NCBI GenBank assembly: GCA_020740775.1
Contig: JAHEWK010000019.1
Location: 1,146,001 to 1,210,000, forward strand
DNA length: 64,000 bases
Direction: 5' to 3'
DNA from: Ilyonectria destructans
Taxonomy: Eukaryota; Ascomycota; Sordariomycetes; Hypocreales; Nectriaceae
Each line of letters starts with the position of its first letter. Position 1 is the first letter of the stretch. The notes beneath the pieces are model-generated. The model saw nothing but the letters and a program-made list of their open reading frames with translations. It did no database searches and was not told the DNA's origin. The translations under genes and the position numbers were made by a program. This document shows, one piece after another, positions 46,801 through 58,320 of the stretch.

Positions 46801-47488
46801 GATGGTGATGAACCAGGGCGATGACAGTGCTATTCCTGTGCCAGCCGTCTTTATATTTGCTGCGGGGATGCCGGTTGTGGTGAATCGCAATACGCACCAA
46901 GGCTTGAAGTTGGTTAACGGCACCAGCTACAAGGCGATTGAGGTGGTCGTGAACCCGGCATATCCAGGCTATTGTGTGACAGATCGCATTCTCGTACACT
47001 TTGGCCCTCCAGCAGCGCTGATCCTGTCATCAGAGTCAACCAAGGCATTCCGCTTTGTGGGAATACCACCGGGCACTATTCTTTTAACGCCTCTGAGCGT
47101 TATGATCAATAAGGTGCAGAAACGGCCGTGGCAGACTCGCAATGTATCTCGGCGCGGCCTGCCCTGCGTAGCGGCCTTTGCCTGCACTGACTATAAGGTC
47201 CAGAGCCGCACACTGGACAGCGCAGTATTAGAGCTGCGTGGAACGCGATCAACAGTGGTGGCAGGGCACAGCGTACCAAGCCCGTGTGATCCGTACAGCC
47301 TTTACGTGCAGCTATCGCGGTGCCGGTCGCTGGAAAACATTATGTTGTTATCTGAGGTGCGCCGCGGCGATTTGATAGGGAATCGGATCCCTGATAACAT
47401 GGCTGCCGCCGAAGGCAAGCTGGAAGAGCTCAGCGACGAAACAATACGTCAAGCTGAGGCAGACTGGTTCCATCCCATAGAGACGTAG
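40879..47488 (+). pseudogene. Helitron A Rep-helicase, two nonsense codons
   Basis: The ATG at 40879 (MADKRQED) matches the start of the Helitron B protein. Introns at 43789-43856 (68 bp, GTATGT...CTGAC...TAG) and 44945-44994 (50 bp, GTACGA...CTAAC...ATAG) join exons into one frame of 2164 codons including the terminal stop. Two internal stops remain: TAG at 41479 and TAA at 41905. The second stands where Helitron B has Gln, and both can arise from CAA/CAG by C-to-T. Domains in order: Cys-rich zinc-binding region (TCKICYRKF...CVYCF), a Helitron-like N-terminal domain, the Rep HUH motif ALHIHGLVWL (HIH about residue 925), the paired-Tyr motif YYLTNYTTK (about residue 1103), and a Pif1-type helicase with Walker A GGEGGTGKSRV (about residue 1647), Walker B LLIIDEVSMLG and motif VI QLSRCR. 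It would drive rolling-circle transposition if restored, but as it stands it is disrupted. Confidence 0.8.
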
Positions 47489-48726
47489 GAAGCATCCATC
47501 ATAAATAAAGAGATCAACTATTGCGATCGAAAGCGCCGTCGTTAAAGGCGTTGAAGGCGTTGAAGGCGCCGGCGTTTCAAAGCCGCCGAGGCATAAGCTG
47601 CACATATCGCACGTAACGTCGGGTGGTGATGCGGCTCTGCGAGGGGCTGCGGCTGTGCGCTGGAGCGGCTGTGCACTGGTGAGGCTGAGTTGTGATACCC
47701 TTATAAGATGTAAATTCGGCATCATTTTCACCTCTAGAAGAACTCATAGATCCGTTCGACCGAATGGCGTAGTGGTATTGGCCTTGGGCAAGTCGTATTA
47801 CTATTCCTGAAGTTGACAGCCCGCCCAGCTGAGGGTTTATGAGATCGATTGAACTTCGGTTCACTAGGGGAACATTTACTTCACGACCGGGGGGATGAGA
47901 TCTTCTGTCTGCAGTGTCTGTCTTTGTGTTGGTTCGCCGGCGCGTAATGAGCAATCCCCAACAGCGTGTTCCTTGGAAACTGGCCAGTTTACTGGTGTCT
48001 AGAACCTCGGGACCAGTTGGTTAAGCAATAAAGGCCGCTAAAGTCGATTGATTCCTCCCCATTTTTTTGGCAGGAGGTGTGTAAAGGCGAGGTGGTGATG
48101 CCTTTATACGATCGTCAAAGTGATCTTGTGGAGTCGCGGCTCTCCGCACGAACCGTCGTTCAATTGTGCGGGGAAATGCAGTGATGTGGCCTGTGCGCCG
48201 GCGCTAGTCGGGGGGGCTTGGGTTCGAATTCACTTGATGCCGCCGACGGAGGGAATTTTTTTTCTTTTTGGGCCTTTATGAATTTTAGGCCTTTGGAGCT
48301 CTTTAGCGCGCCCTTTGGGCTTATGGCAGGCGTTGGCAACGGAGAGGGAAATCGCTACGTGGGGGCTGGGTAATAGTGTCAGGGTAACGATGATGATTGT
48401 CGCGCTATACCGAGTGTCGCCACCGTAAATTACGACGCCCTTGGAACATCCCTCTGACGGTCGCACCCACCAACAGGGGGGCTTTTGGGGGCGGCCTTTG
48501 CCACGAAAAAGGGTCGGCTTTGGCTGTGGTGGGTGTTAATGAGGGCGGGCTCGGGCGCGGGGGCGTGCAATCACAAGACCGCGCATGTGACCGCGCATGT
48601 GACCGCAAGCCAATTAAAAACGTCGGATGCACGTGAATTGCACGTGATATTCACGTGCGCGCCCGCAAAAAGTGCAGCAAATGAGCGGGCGAGATTGAAG
48701 GGGTGCGCGCGCCGGCGGCAATAAGA
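47489..48726. other. Helitron A 3' non-coding region
   Basis: About 1.2 kb without a credible gene. A short GAAGGCGTT tandem at 47545-47565 and GC-rich text with CACGTG near 48628-48658 are present. Similar CACGTG/ATCACGTG sites occur in the 5' non-coding region near 38980. Confidence 0.4.
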
Positions 48727-48743
48727 CCTTTCGTTCCGAAAGG
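48727..48743. repeat. Palindrome at the Helitron A/B junction
   Basis: CCTTTCGTTCCGAAAGG is a near-perfect 17-bp palindrome with one central base. Because it reads almost alike on both strands and lies between two tail-to-tail Helitrons, it could serve as the 3' terminal hairpin of either one. Confidence 0.6.
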
Positions 48744-48924
48744 CACAACCTTCGTCTTAGTGAATTATCATCGAGCTCTTTATGACTGACGACGTCACCT
48801 ATTGTTATTGCTGTTAGAGCTATTACTATTATAATGCATTACGTTACGGAAGCTGCTGTAGATCGCTTCTACCTGCCTGCCTTTAACCCCCCTTCCTTAT
48901 CCAGTATCTGGCATCTGGCTGCCT

Positions 48925-51900
48925 CTAGCAGCCCGGCCCTCCGTCCTCTGTATACCACTCTAGCGCTTGCTGGACCGTTGCCTTGCTGAGCGAGATCAGC
49001 CGGCCTTCGGCCTCCGCCATAGCCTCGGGGATCCTATTCCCTATGAAATCGTGCTCTCGCGCCTCCGACAGCAGCATGATGTTGTCTAGTGTACGGCATC
49101 GCGATAGCTGTACGTACAGGCTGTAGGGGTCGCATGCGCTAGGCACTACGTATGTCTGGCCCTGACCTGTGATCTTCATCGTCGTCGTCCCTCGCAGCTC
49201 GAGGGCCACGCGATCTAGTGTCTGTCCCTGAACCTTGTAGTCGGTACAGGCAAAGGCCGCTGTGCAGGGCAGCCCCTTCCGCGAGACCTCGTGCTGCTGC
49301 CAGGGCCGCTGCCGTACCGGATTGATCTTGACGCTCACGGGCGCCAGCAGAATCGTCCCCTGGGGCATGTCGACGAACCGAAATGCCTTCGTCGTCTCGG
49401 AGGCTAGGATGATGCCGGCAGGTGGGCCAAAGTGCAGGATGACCTCTTCTGAAATAGGGTAGCCTGGGAAGGCCTGGTCGAGGACAACATCCACTGCCGT
49501 ATAGCTGGCGCCGTTGACAAGCTTCAGGCCCTGGTAGGTGTTCCTGGTGATAATAACAGGCATCCCGGGGACGTACATAAAGACGGCAGGGACCTGGATC
49601 GTACTGTCGTCTCCTAAGCTCATCATCATCACTGCCTCCGTATTCGACGGCCCTACGTCCTTCCACCTGTGCTCAGATATAAAGACTCTTACCGGCACCT
49701 GTTGCTGTTGCTGGAAAGCGATAGCGCCTTCTATATTGAGATTCCAGCGGTTCCGGTTCAGCGGCGTCACTACTGTAATGCCCGTATTCCAAGGGATCCG
49801 TCGCCCCGGCTGGAAGCAGCGGCGATTCAGCAGCTGCACGTCGGCTGCGTCTTGTGACCCGTCTCGGATCCGCCCTAACAGCCGTCGCAGCTCGGGGTCG
49901 CCGGCGGCCCGGACCTGCTCGTCTAGCATGACGACCGTCGTGAACCTGAGCCACAACGCGTGGGCTATATCGTGCTCGCGACGCTGTTCGGGCTTGAAGG
50001 AGGGGTCTGCTGCCCACGGCGTGGCCGCGCTCGGCAGCAGGATCGACTTCTCGAGCACCGGCCGGAACTGGTGGAAGTCGCCGCAGAACAGCACGATAGG
50101 GATGCCCCCGAAGGCCTCGGCTGACCCCCGCAGCCAGCCGAGCTGGTCGTTGACGAGGTAGAGCGTGCGGGCCCCCAGCATGCTGACCTCGTCGATCATA
50201 AGCGCCAGCTTCTCCTGCCAAGCCGACCTCAGTGGGCCGCTCACAAACCGATCCTGACCTCCTTGAGATGACGACTGGAAGCCGTCGACCTGGGCCCCGC
50301 CGAGGCCCCGCCCTGGCCTCTGCAGCATTGCAGCGCTGAACTTACAGGCGGAGTGGATAGTAACGCCATTGATCCGCGCTGCTGCCGTCCCAGACGTTGC
50401 CGTCACTAAGAGTCGATGTGAAATGCCCCTTCTGGCGAGGAGTGCAGCGATAACCTCGATCACACGGGACTTGCCTGTGCCACCCTCGCCGCCAAGGAAC
50501 TGACAGAGCTGCTGAGGCCTCGAGCTGCTGTTGTCGTGGCTGTGGCCTTCTTCCGCGTCAAGTTGGCGGCAGAGCAATAATAGGGCAATAGCCTGATGCC
50601 GATTGAGCTTGAACTCTACTGCCAGCTGCTTGCCCGTGTGGAAAAATGTCGCTAGAGGGCCTATTTCTACACTTGCCGTAGGCGCTGCTGGTAGAAGCCT
50701 CGCTGCTGCATCAAGCTCGGCGGCCGTTGCGTCGAGGGCCTGCTCGCCGAACCCTGTGAGGGCATCTGCTACGGCTGTCGTGCGGCCGGCGTCGTTAACT
50801 GCAGCCTCTATTGCGCCCAGTTGCTGTATCCCCTGGATCCGTTGCTCGATTTCGCGAGACGCACTCGCCTGCTGGGACTTAATCGTTCGAACCCGCCTCT
50901 GGCCTGGGGCTGGGCTTGGGGCTGGAGCTGGGGCTTGCTCGCCCGTAGACGGAGGCGTGGGCAACACAGGCACTATCGCCTCAGGTAGCACCTCGACCGA
51001 CAGCTCGGGCGCCTCTCGGAACATCTGCAGTTGCTGCAACATCCCGCTGAGCTCGACAGAGCCAGCAGTAACTTGATGGTCGGCGCGAGCGACTTGTAGG
51101 ACATCAATCAGCCGCTCGACCTGTGTTATATTATCCGCCTGAAATACCCCACTGGCAGGAGCGTCGGGCATGCCCTCGTCAGCACCATCAAACATGACCT
51201 CGGCTTCGGCAGACGTAGCAGCCCATTGCCTGGCATCCCTCTTCGCATCTTCGGCAGAGCGCCGCAGCAGCTGGATGTTACCGACCATAGACCCAATCCT
51301 CGGGGTAAGGCCTCCCCTTAGCGATGTCCAGATATCATTGATATCCCCTGTGTCCCTCTCTAGGAAGAGCTCCCACGGGACAAAGAGGCCGAGATGCTGT
51401 ACAGCTGCCCTGCGAAACTGCGACCCTTCTTCCTCTGTAGTATTAAAGTCCATACTAAGATAGCCATCGAGGCTGACTGTAGCATGCTCGCTTGTCTTCT
51501 TCTGTAAGATCTGCACCCATTGACTAGATGGGGCCCAATCGGCGTCAAGTGCGATAGCGAGGTTGGATTGCCGGGACCGTGTGGCCTTTATCTGGACTTG
51601 AATAAAGGTCATGTAGTCATAGAGGCAGAGACGCCGGAGGAGGGGTCCGCGATGCGGATACGCATCCATCAGTGTAATACGCCTTCCGCCTTCTTCTACA
51701 ATGACAGCTTCCCCGGCTTCGTCGTCTATACTGCTAATACCACTAACAGCCTGAAGGTACGGCCACTGCTTTAGGAGGCACCAGTAGAGCCGGTTCGTAT
51801 TTAAGTATGTCCACCGGCTATTGTGAGAGAACTCCATCGGATACCCTAGGAGGTGTGCGATCACCTCGACCTGCGAGACGGGGCGCTCAGTGAAGACTCG

Positions 51901-54900
51901 ATTGGCAACTCGCATAAGAAATATCCACGTCTTATTCTGCCTTACTGCGTCAGTGCCTACAACAGTCATGCTGTCTCGCTGTCCTGTGGTACTGCTGGCA
52001 TCGTTTAGAACTGGCAGAAGGCCTGCTGCCGCAATCGTCCTCTTCCAGACTGGATCTTCCACCTTTGTCGCGTAATTCGTCAGATAGTATACGAGGGCTA
52101 GGCTCTTTGACTTTGTTATGATAAAAGAGACGTCGTGGTTGTGCCGCAGCCCGACGGCCATCGCTTTATTCCAACGATTTACTAGCGGATGCGATCGCTG
52201 GATCTCCAAGACCCCTTCTGGCGTAAACCCCGTCTTCGACACGAGCTTCCACGGCGCCTTAAATCGACAGCGATCGGCCTTGCGGTGGCCGCTCTGCTGC
52301 TGCTGCTGCTGCTGCTGCGGCTGCGGGCGGATGGCATACTTTAAACACGTTCCACTGTGCGTGTGGATCTGGCTCGAGCCCGCAGAGAAGTTAGCTTCTT
52401 CGTCAAATGCCGCTGCTAATCGCTCGGTGTTGTCGATCAGTGTGGAGATGTCGGCTGATACTGCTCTCTCTGCCGCAATAGCCCTTGCTGCCTCTTCGTC
52501 TAGGTCCTATACATATCTCTCTCTTAGCATTTACCATACACTGCCAAGCTAACGGCACTGGAGTGCAGGGCCCTCTTGCCTCGCAGAAGATACTGTCGAT
52601 ATACTGGATTACGGCCTCCTGGAATGCTATTTCGCCCTCGCTATTGCGCGTACTGTCGAGCATCTCGGAGAGCGCGAGATTGCCCTCTAGCCAGAGCAGG
52701 CCGTGAACGTGGAGGGCGCCGCGCTGGTTCGTCTCTACTGCGGCGAAATATTGGCTCACACGGCCGAAGATAGAGTCATTACCGACCTTCACGTAATGCT
52801 TGAAAAACATCGTGATCTCGCGGTAGAAGAAATCGGCCGAGCTCAATGGATCAGATACAGCAAGCTTCGCCCGCTTCTGCACGGTATCTAGCATCTGCAG
52901 AAAGGCCTCGGCGCCCTCTGGGTGCTGCGTTCGATACGCTGCCATCCGCAGCTTGACCGGATTCGTAATATCATTCGGGTTCAACGTGAACCAGATCGCT
53001 GGGATCCCGTAGCGAACGATAATAGACTTGATCTTCCGACGCAGGCTGAGGCGGGATTCCATCGAAAGCGGCTGGCGATAGCCGTACATGGAGAGACAAC
53101 GGAGAAGCTCCTGGACCCCCTCGTCTCGGGTCCTCTGACCAGCTTCCAGCTCTGCCTTAGCCATATTGAGTCGCTCTTCGGTTAAGGATGCGAGCAATCG
53201 TTCGACCTTCGGGAATGTCTGCTTCTTGACGCTGACCATACTGACCGCGCGGTTACGATACCGTACCTGCATGTTAAAGATGAGGAATGGGAAGACTGGG
53301 TGCCTCGCAAAGCGACCTCCATGGCGCCGCAGTACTGCTTTTGCCCAGGCCCCAAGGCTGAGGTTGCGACACGACACAAGCATCTGTGCAGCCTCTAGTG
53401 ACGTGCCTGCCTCCGACCCTGGCGTCTGTCTAGGACCTGTGCTCCGGCGACCTCGCCGCCGCGCCTCGGCTGCTGCCTCTTCTGCAATCCTCGGCCCACC
53501 TATGCCGTGGGGAAAGAGGGTCGGGAACGTCTTGGCGAAGAAGGACGCGTCGAATTGATCGGCAAATTCGTCTCCACGGCTGATGCGAATGTACGGCTGC
53601 ATCCCGGGACCCTGCTCGACATCGATAGCACTGGCTGCGGCTGCGGCTGCTGCTGCTGCCGCCTCTCGTTTCTGTGTCTGCTGTGTCTGCTGCGTCTGCT
53701 GTGTCTGCCGCTGTGAGAGGCCCCCATCGACGGCAGCATTGAAGATAAACTGTAGCTTATTTGCCTCACTGGCCCCAATACGTACGTCAAGAGGGAACAT
53801 CCCAGTTGATGTAACCTCGTCGACTCTCTCATCGAAGCCAGTATACTCACCTTCCTCGAAGATATCATCAGAGTCCTCGCCAGCATCCTCTACCACATCA
53901 GTTGCCAATTTTAGGCAGCTCGCTATTCCTGCCTCTTCAGCTACATCGCCAGCAACAAGCTCTGCTAAAACATCAGCAATATCCACAGCACCGCTATTCC
54001 CTAAGCCTCTCTCGCAAGGCGGCACCAGCTGGGCTGTCTGCGCCTTCTCCCGTGCCGACGGCTCATCGCGCTGCATGTGGTTGTAGATGACCGCTGGCAC
54101 CCCGTGAGACGGGGCGCCCCAATGCTCCATCTCACCAGCATCAATTTCGATATCGGCATATAGAGGATTATGCGTCCGCAACCACACAAGCGCCCTCTCC
54201 ACGACTCGCCGTCTAACGGACAAGAGCTTAGATAGATCCCTTGGGGCGGGTTTCTCGCGCCCGTGCCAAGAGATGTACACATCTTCAAGCACCTTGACCA
54301 GTGGGTGTGGTAGGACCTTAGTGATAATATCCTGAACGCTATTAGGAAATACAGTAATATGTCCCTTTACATGCCTAGGGTATTGGAGGCTCTGCTTAGT
54401 ACTGCCTTTATCGGGGACGGCATAGCTTACAATCCAGCCATAGCATGAGTTTAGCGAGATGAGCTTCTCTTCTACGAGTGTCAGCTCTTGGAGATCAGGG
54501 GGATACACATGGTCGCACTGAAGGTGGCAGTGAAGCTGGCCAGCTGAGGTTAGAGCCCCTCTATCTAGCTTGTCAATACACTCGCTGCAAACCTCGATAG
54601 GTGTCGTGGGACTGAAACATTCGCTGCAAGCCAGTGGCGACTGCAGCGTCTTTGGTATGGTGCTCGTTACCCACGTCGTCCAGCTAACCTCTCGCAGCAC
54701 CTTCTGCTCGACCTTACAGTAGCAAAGCCGGCATGTATAGAGCGGCAAAGTAGAGGTATTGTGAAAGTCACGATAGAAGGCCTGGGCCGTTGCAACCTGG
54801 CGCTGTCGAGGGACCTTCTTACACCAGCCAAGCCCGTAGGACAGGCGCTCTTTCTCAGCAAATTCGGCGTCAAGCTGCAATATGACATCTGTAAGATCCT

Positions 54901-55672
54901 CTATAAGGTCTTCAGGCCCATATTCTCGAAAGATATGCGTTCGAATCCGCTTGCGATGGCGACCCATCCGCACATCTTGCCGTTGTCGTTTTGGGCGATA
55001 TGCTGAAAGTGTAGATCCAAGCTCATCTCCACTTGTACTAACTGCGACAGAACTCGGGCTCACTGCGATCGATGCAGCAGCACGGGTTTCTCCAGTGGTA
55101 AGGACTAGTGAAACCTTTATTGGCGAGGCCTTGGGTTTCTTAGGAGCCGGCTTCTGCGAATATGGCGGTGTGGTGTGGAGGAAGAGCCTGGAGTTTGACT
55201 GGCCTAGGGGGGTGGGGCGAAGAGATGGTAGAGACTGTTGAGCAGGCTGTATCTGGGATTGCAGCTGCCGTGATCGCTGGAAGAGACTATCGATGCTTGT
55301 AAAGGCACTTACGGGGTATAACGTTGGCCGGCGTCCCTCTGGGACAATGCGTCTGTGGGCATGCGCAAGCAGATTGGCAATAGCTGGCTGTGGAGGTTGA
55401 CTGGTCTCTGGGCTTCTAGGTTGAATAGCTGACCTAGCACCTAGCTGAGGCTGGAGCACGGCTCGAGGTCGGCCTTGTCCACGTTGTAAACCTGTAGCAT
55501 CTTCTATATCTTGTACAGTATCTTCAAAAGTGCGAAGCCACGTAAAGATGTGGCGGCTGAATTGAACTGGCTGTTGATTATCTGTAGATGGAACCGGATG
55601 CTGATTGCCCGTAGGTGGAACTGGCTGCTGGTTGCGCCTGGCCTCTAGCTTATCCTCTGGTTGATCGGCCAT
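48925..55672 (-). CDS. Helitron B Rep-helicase transposase, intact
   Basis: Exon 1 runs 55672-52580 (ATG, MADQPEDKLEARRNQQ; a TTG upstream in frame is ignored). The intron is 52579-52507 (73 bp) with a GC donor (GAG|GCAAGA) and TATAG acceptor, at the same codon as the GT intron of Helitron A. Exon 2 runs 52506-48925. The joined frame is 2224 residues without a stop. Order: disordered Pro/Gln leader; Cys-rich zinc region (YTCRLCYCKV, CSECFSPTTPIEVCSECI, about residues 325-390); Helitron-like N-terminal domain; Rep HUH motif ALHVHGLLWLEG (HVH about residue 988); paired Tyr in VYYLTNYATKVED (about 1170); Pif1-like helicase with GGEGGTGKSRVIEV (about 1702), LMIDEVSMLG and YVQLSRCRTLDN near the end. 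Poly-Ala, TQQ repeats and a seven-Gln run (CAG repeat near 52300) are present. It nicks and unwinds DNA for rolling-circle transposition. All catalytic motifs are present, so the element may be autonomous. Confidence 0.85.
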
Positions 55673-56031
55673 AGCTTTTACATTAAGGATACTAACTGCT
55701 GTAATGCAGACCGTACTCAAGCTCTAATACTGTATTTCTCTATTCTAGATGTCTTACGTACTGCTGCAGCTGACCTACGTGCTACTGCACCCGGCGTTAT
55801 ACAGTACTATAACTATACCACTAAGAGGCCGAGACTAGAATAGCGTCTTACTCTATCTAAAGGCCTACCGCCACTGCAACACTACTACTACAATTCGCGT
55901 AATTGTGCATCATAAGATAAAATATCTCGTCATTAAGACTTCAGAGGCGTAATATGCAATTGAGGGGTATCTATTAGATAACATCCTTCAGCTGCTTCCT
56001 TCCAAGCCAGCTCAGTACTCTTATTACTATA
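55673..56031. promoter_or_regulatory. Divergent promoter region of Helitron B
   Basis: 359 bp between the opposed start codons of the Rep-helicase and the accessory gene. It is AT-richer than the coding sequences around it. No specific element is recognisable. Its promoter role is inferred from position. Confidence 0.4.
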
Positions 56032-57423
56032 ATGGCGAATACTGATAATCAGATACGCAAGCCGTTTGAGTCACAGAGAGATATCGGCTCTGATATGACG
56101 ATATGCTTCTTCACAAAGACAGATTGCCCGATGCGATTTCCCACAGCCGCCCACCATCACGTCAAAGGTCTTAACGCAGAGGCAATTACGCAGGTGCCGC
56201 TACCAGCGCCTACGTGGCTTATATCTCCAGAATACGAGGTTCTGCGTCTGCACAAACAGCTGGAGACCCCAATAGTCTGCTTCAGCCTGAATCTCTCCAT
56301 CTACAATCAGGCCATTAGAGACGATGAATGGACTGGCAACTGGTTCCTGCTCAGCGGCAGGATACATCCCTTTGCGCTTACATGGGAGCTTGAACAGCTA
56401 GACGGCTTAGAGGTCGATGTCGGCCAGACAATTGACTTTACGATCCCAACTATAATTGTCCGAGATGCCTCCGTCCAGCCGTAAGTGGAGCCGTCTGTCA
56501 CCGATCATGCGGGAGACTGACAACTGCAAAGCATCCTGCCAAGGAACTTCCTTGCCTTCGACGATTTTCCAATCTTTCAGCCGGTGGTCCATTTCCGAGG
56601 CGTTGTGGCAGACGTAGGGTCCGCCTTGCTGAAGAAGGAAGACCTGATCTGGAAAGACGACTCCCAATTCAAATGCTATGGCTTCGTCAACTTATCAACC
56701 TACCTGATGCCTGGCACGCCCTCTAAACCTCCATACGGCGGCTTCCACGCCTTCCAGGTCTTTGTCATCTTCCCTATCTATAAGAAGCCCTGGGACATCC
56801 TGTGTAAGAAGATTATTGAAGGGTCGCAGACGTACTTCCAGCCAGGGGCCACATTCGCTTGCTCTGGCAGGGTCGCGGGCCTGCTGGACCACAAGATCAT
56901 GATAAAGCCGCCACTGCTAGAGGATGACTACGTCCTCATTGTCGTCCCCGATACGTGGCACGGCGAGCCTCCAGGAGGCGCAGCAACAGCTAGGACGCCA
57001 GCAGGCCTAGCAGCGACGACGCCCTCAAAGGGGAAGAATCTGCCGCAAGAATCACCAACAGGGCGATCTAAATGGGCCAAGGCTACGCCTTCGAAGCGGA
57101 AGGCGGCGGCTGTGCCGGTGACACCAGCTTCGCCTGATCCCTTTGACGCTTCCAATACGTCATCAATTGCAGACTCACAGCCGCTGCCACCATCTTCCAC
57201 ACGAGACTCAGAGCCACAGACCCCTTCAAAGAAACCGCGGTTAGCGCAACTGGCTGTCAGTACCACAGACTCATCACAGGAGTCATTGGATGAATTGGAC
57301 GAGCTGCAAGTGGAGAGCTCTATGAAAGTCATAGATAAAGGCCGCCCTGGGCCACCGACTTCAAGCCAGGGAGCCGGGCCAGCAACGCGCACACGCCACA
57401 TAGGGAAGAAATTGCTGTCTTAG
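56032..57423 (+). CDS. Helitron B accessory protein, unknown function
   Basis: Exon 1 is 56032-56480 (MANTDNQIRKPFESQRDIGS), the intron is 56481-56531 (51 bp, GTAAGT...CTGAC...AAAG) and exon 2 is 56532-57423. The product is 446 residues with no defect. The N-terminal 300 residues are compact with alternating hydrophobic strands: DMTICFFTKTDCPMRFP, LTWELEQLDGLEVDVG, GFVNLSTYLMPGTPSKPPYG, FQVFVIFPIYKKPWDIL, CSGRVAGLLDHKIMIKPPLL and VLIVVPDTWHG. The C-terminal 150 residues are Ser/Pro/Lys-rich with repeated TPSK motifs (possible phosphorylation or DNA contact). The same gene with the same intron position occurs in Helitron A, so it is a conserved passenger or partner of this Helitron lineage. 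The GRVAGLL...YVLIVVPDTW part could be an OB-fold, as in RPA-like Helitron proteins, which I infer but cannot show. Confidence 0.75.
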
Positions 57424-57890
57424 ACTTTGCAAGTCTGCCCTATCAATAGGTCAATAGGCTCGGCCCTATCAATGGGCTGGTTTCAACACCACAATTATCT
57501 AGTTCGGAAGTCGGAGGCCACAACACCTCTGCTAGTTAGTAATAGCATGCTTCGTTCCTCAAGGCCCTCTCTAAACAAAGCTTGCGACGCGCTGAAGCGC
57601 GCTTGCTTTGTGTTTCTCCTGTTGTTAGATGGAAGAGGAAGAAGGATCGCAATCTCGGCTCGTGGAGGGATGTAGTTAGACTTACACGTGACCCGGACTG
57701 CGGGTCCGAGCCACGGGCCCGCTGGGCCCGTGGCCCCGGCCCCGGGTCGGATGTAGCAGGCTGCGGCCGACTGCGGCCGAAGCTATCTACCCCGTACCTA
57801 GGTTTCTTTAGCTGTAGACACCAGCCTAGCACGTCATCTTGCCCCTAGGGGATTCTGTAGACATCTCGATGTCTTCATGACGGTAATAAC

Positions 57891-57926
<36 letters not shown>

Positions 57927-58320
57927 CTCCAGCCGCCCACGGAGTAGTGAGCGACCCAACGCGTCCACGACGCGCTGTGCCCGCAGCAGCGCGAGGAGAC
58001 CGCTGACCGGGGACATTGAGGGGAGCAACCGCCTCCATTGAACAGATTCTTGTGCTCATTTTCACTATCAGCCGTTGCCTCTCTCCCAAAATAGCGATGT
58101 ACTGCGTCGGGCCAATCATTGCGAAATGCACGAAAGCGCTTCTGCCTCTTCGGCGGAAGTCTAAGCCGCAACTCAGCCACGCTACAGCCTCGTTGGGCAC
58201 TTACGCTAGTTAGTACCTGTTGACAGATCCCCTATCCACACGTTCATCTTAGGCTGCTGAACCGCAAACAAGATTCCGTCGAAAACCACTTCCCTGATCA
58301 TCAGAAAACCATCGCTTGCC
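57424..58320. other. Spacer between Helitron B and the NLR gene
   Basis: Contains the Helitron B 5' end, a GC-rich stretch with GGGCCCGTGGCCCCGGCCCC (57717-57745) and a CAA microsatellite. No supported gene. The NLR promoter probably lies in 58040-58320. Confidence 0.4.
57891..57926 (+). repeat. (CAA)n microsatellite
   Basis: Twelve or so uninterrupted CAA/AAC units. It is not inside a supported coding region. Confidence 0.9.

Larger units (their letters stand above)
38884..48760 (+). mobile_element. Helitron A (left member of an inverted pair); ends approximate
   Basis: About 9.9 kb containing a + strand Rep-helicase gene and a divergently transcribed accessory gene. The 5' limit is placed at the last TGCCTTGAGGAACGAAAGG unit. 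The 3' limit follows a 17-bp palindrome CCTTTCGTTCCGAAAGG (48727-48743) and CACAACCTTCGTCTTAG, a hairpin-plus-short-tail arrangement like classic Helitron 3' ends, although the final CTRR is imperfect (CTTAG). A related palindrome lies internally at 39119-39134. Exact termini need comparison with an empty site. Confidence 0.6.
48727..57575 (-). mobile_element. Helitron B (right member of the pair), coding regions intact; ends approximate
   Basis: About 8.8 kb in the opposite orientation to Helitron A with the same gene plan. The 5' side (at the high coordinates) carries TTCGTTCCTCAAGG at 57551-57564, the reverse complement of the motif tandemly repeated at 38806-38910. The 3' side meets the palindrome at 48727. 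Protein identity to Helitron A is clear but only moderate, so the pair are separate subfamilies rather than a recent inverted duplication. Both genes can be read without any defect. Exact ends are not settled. Confidence 0.6.

Noticed and set aside
48210..48245. tRNA-like phrase GGTTCGAATTC
   Set aside because: No A-box, anticodon stem or acceptor pairing could be built around it. No tRNA was found anywhere in the window.
57891..57926. CAA repeat as a poly-Gln or poly-Val coding run
   Set aside because: The frames through it are short and lack credible starts. It is treated as a non-coding microsatellite.
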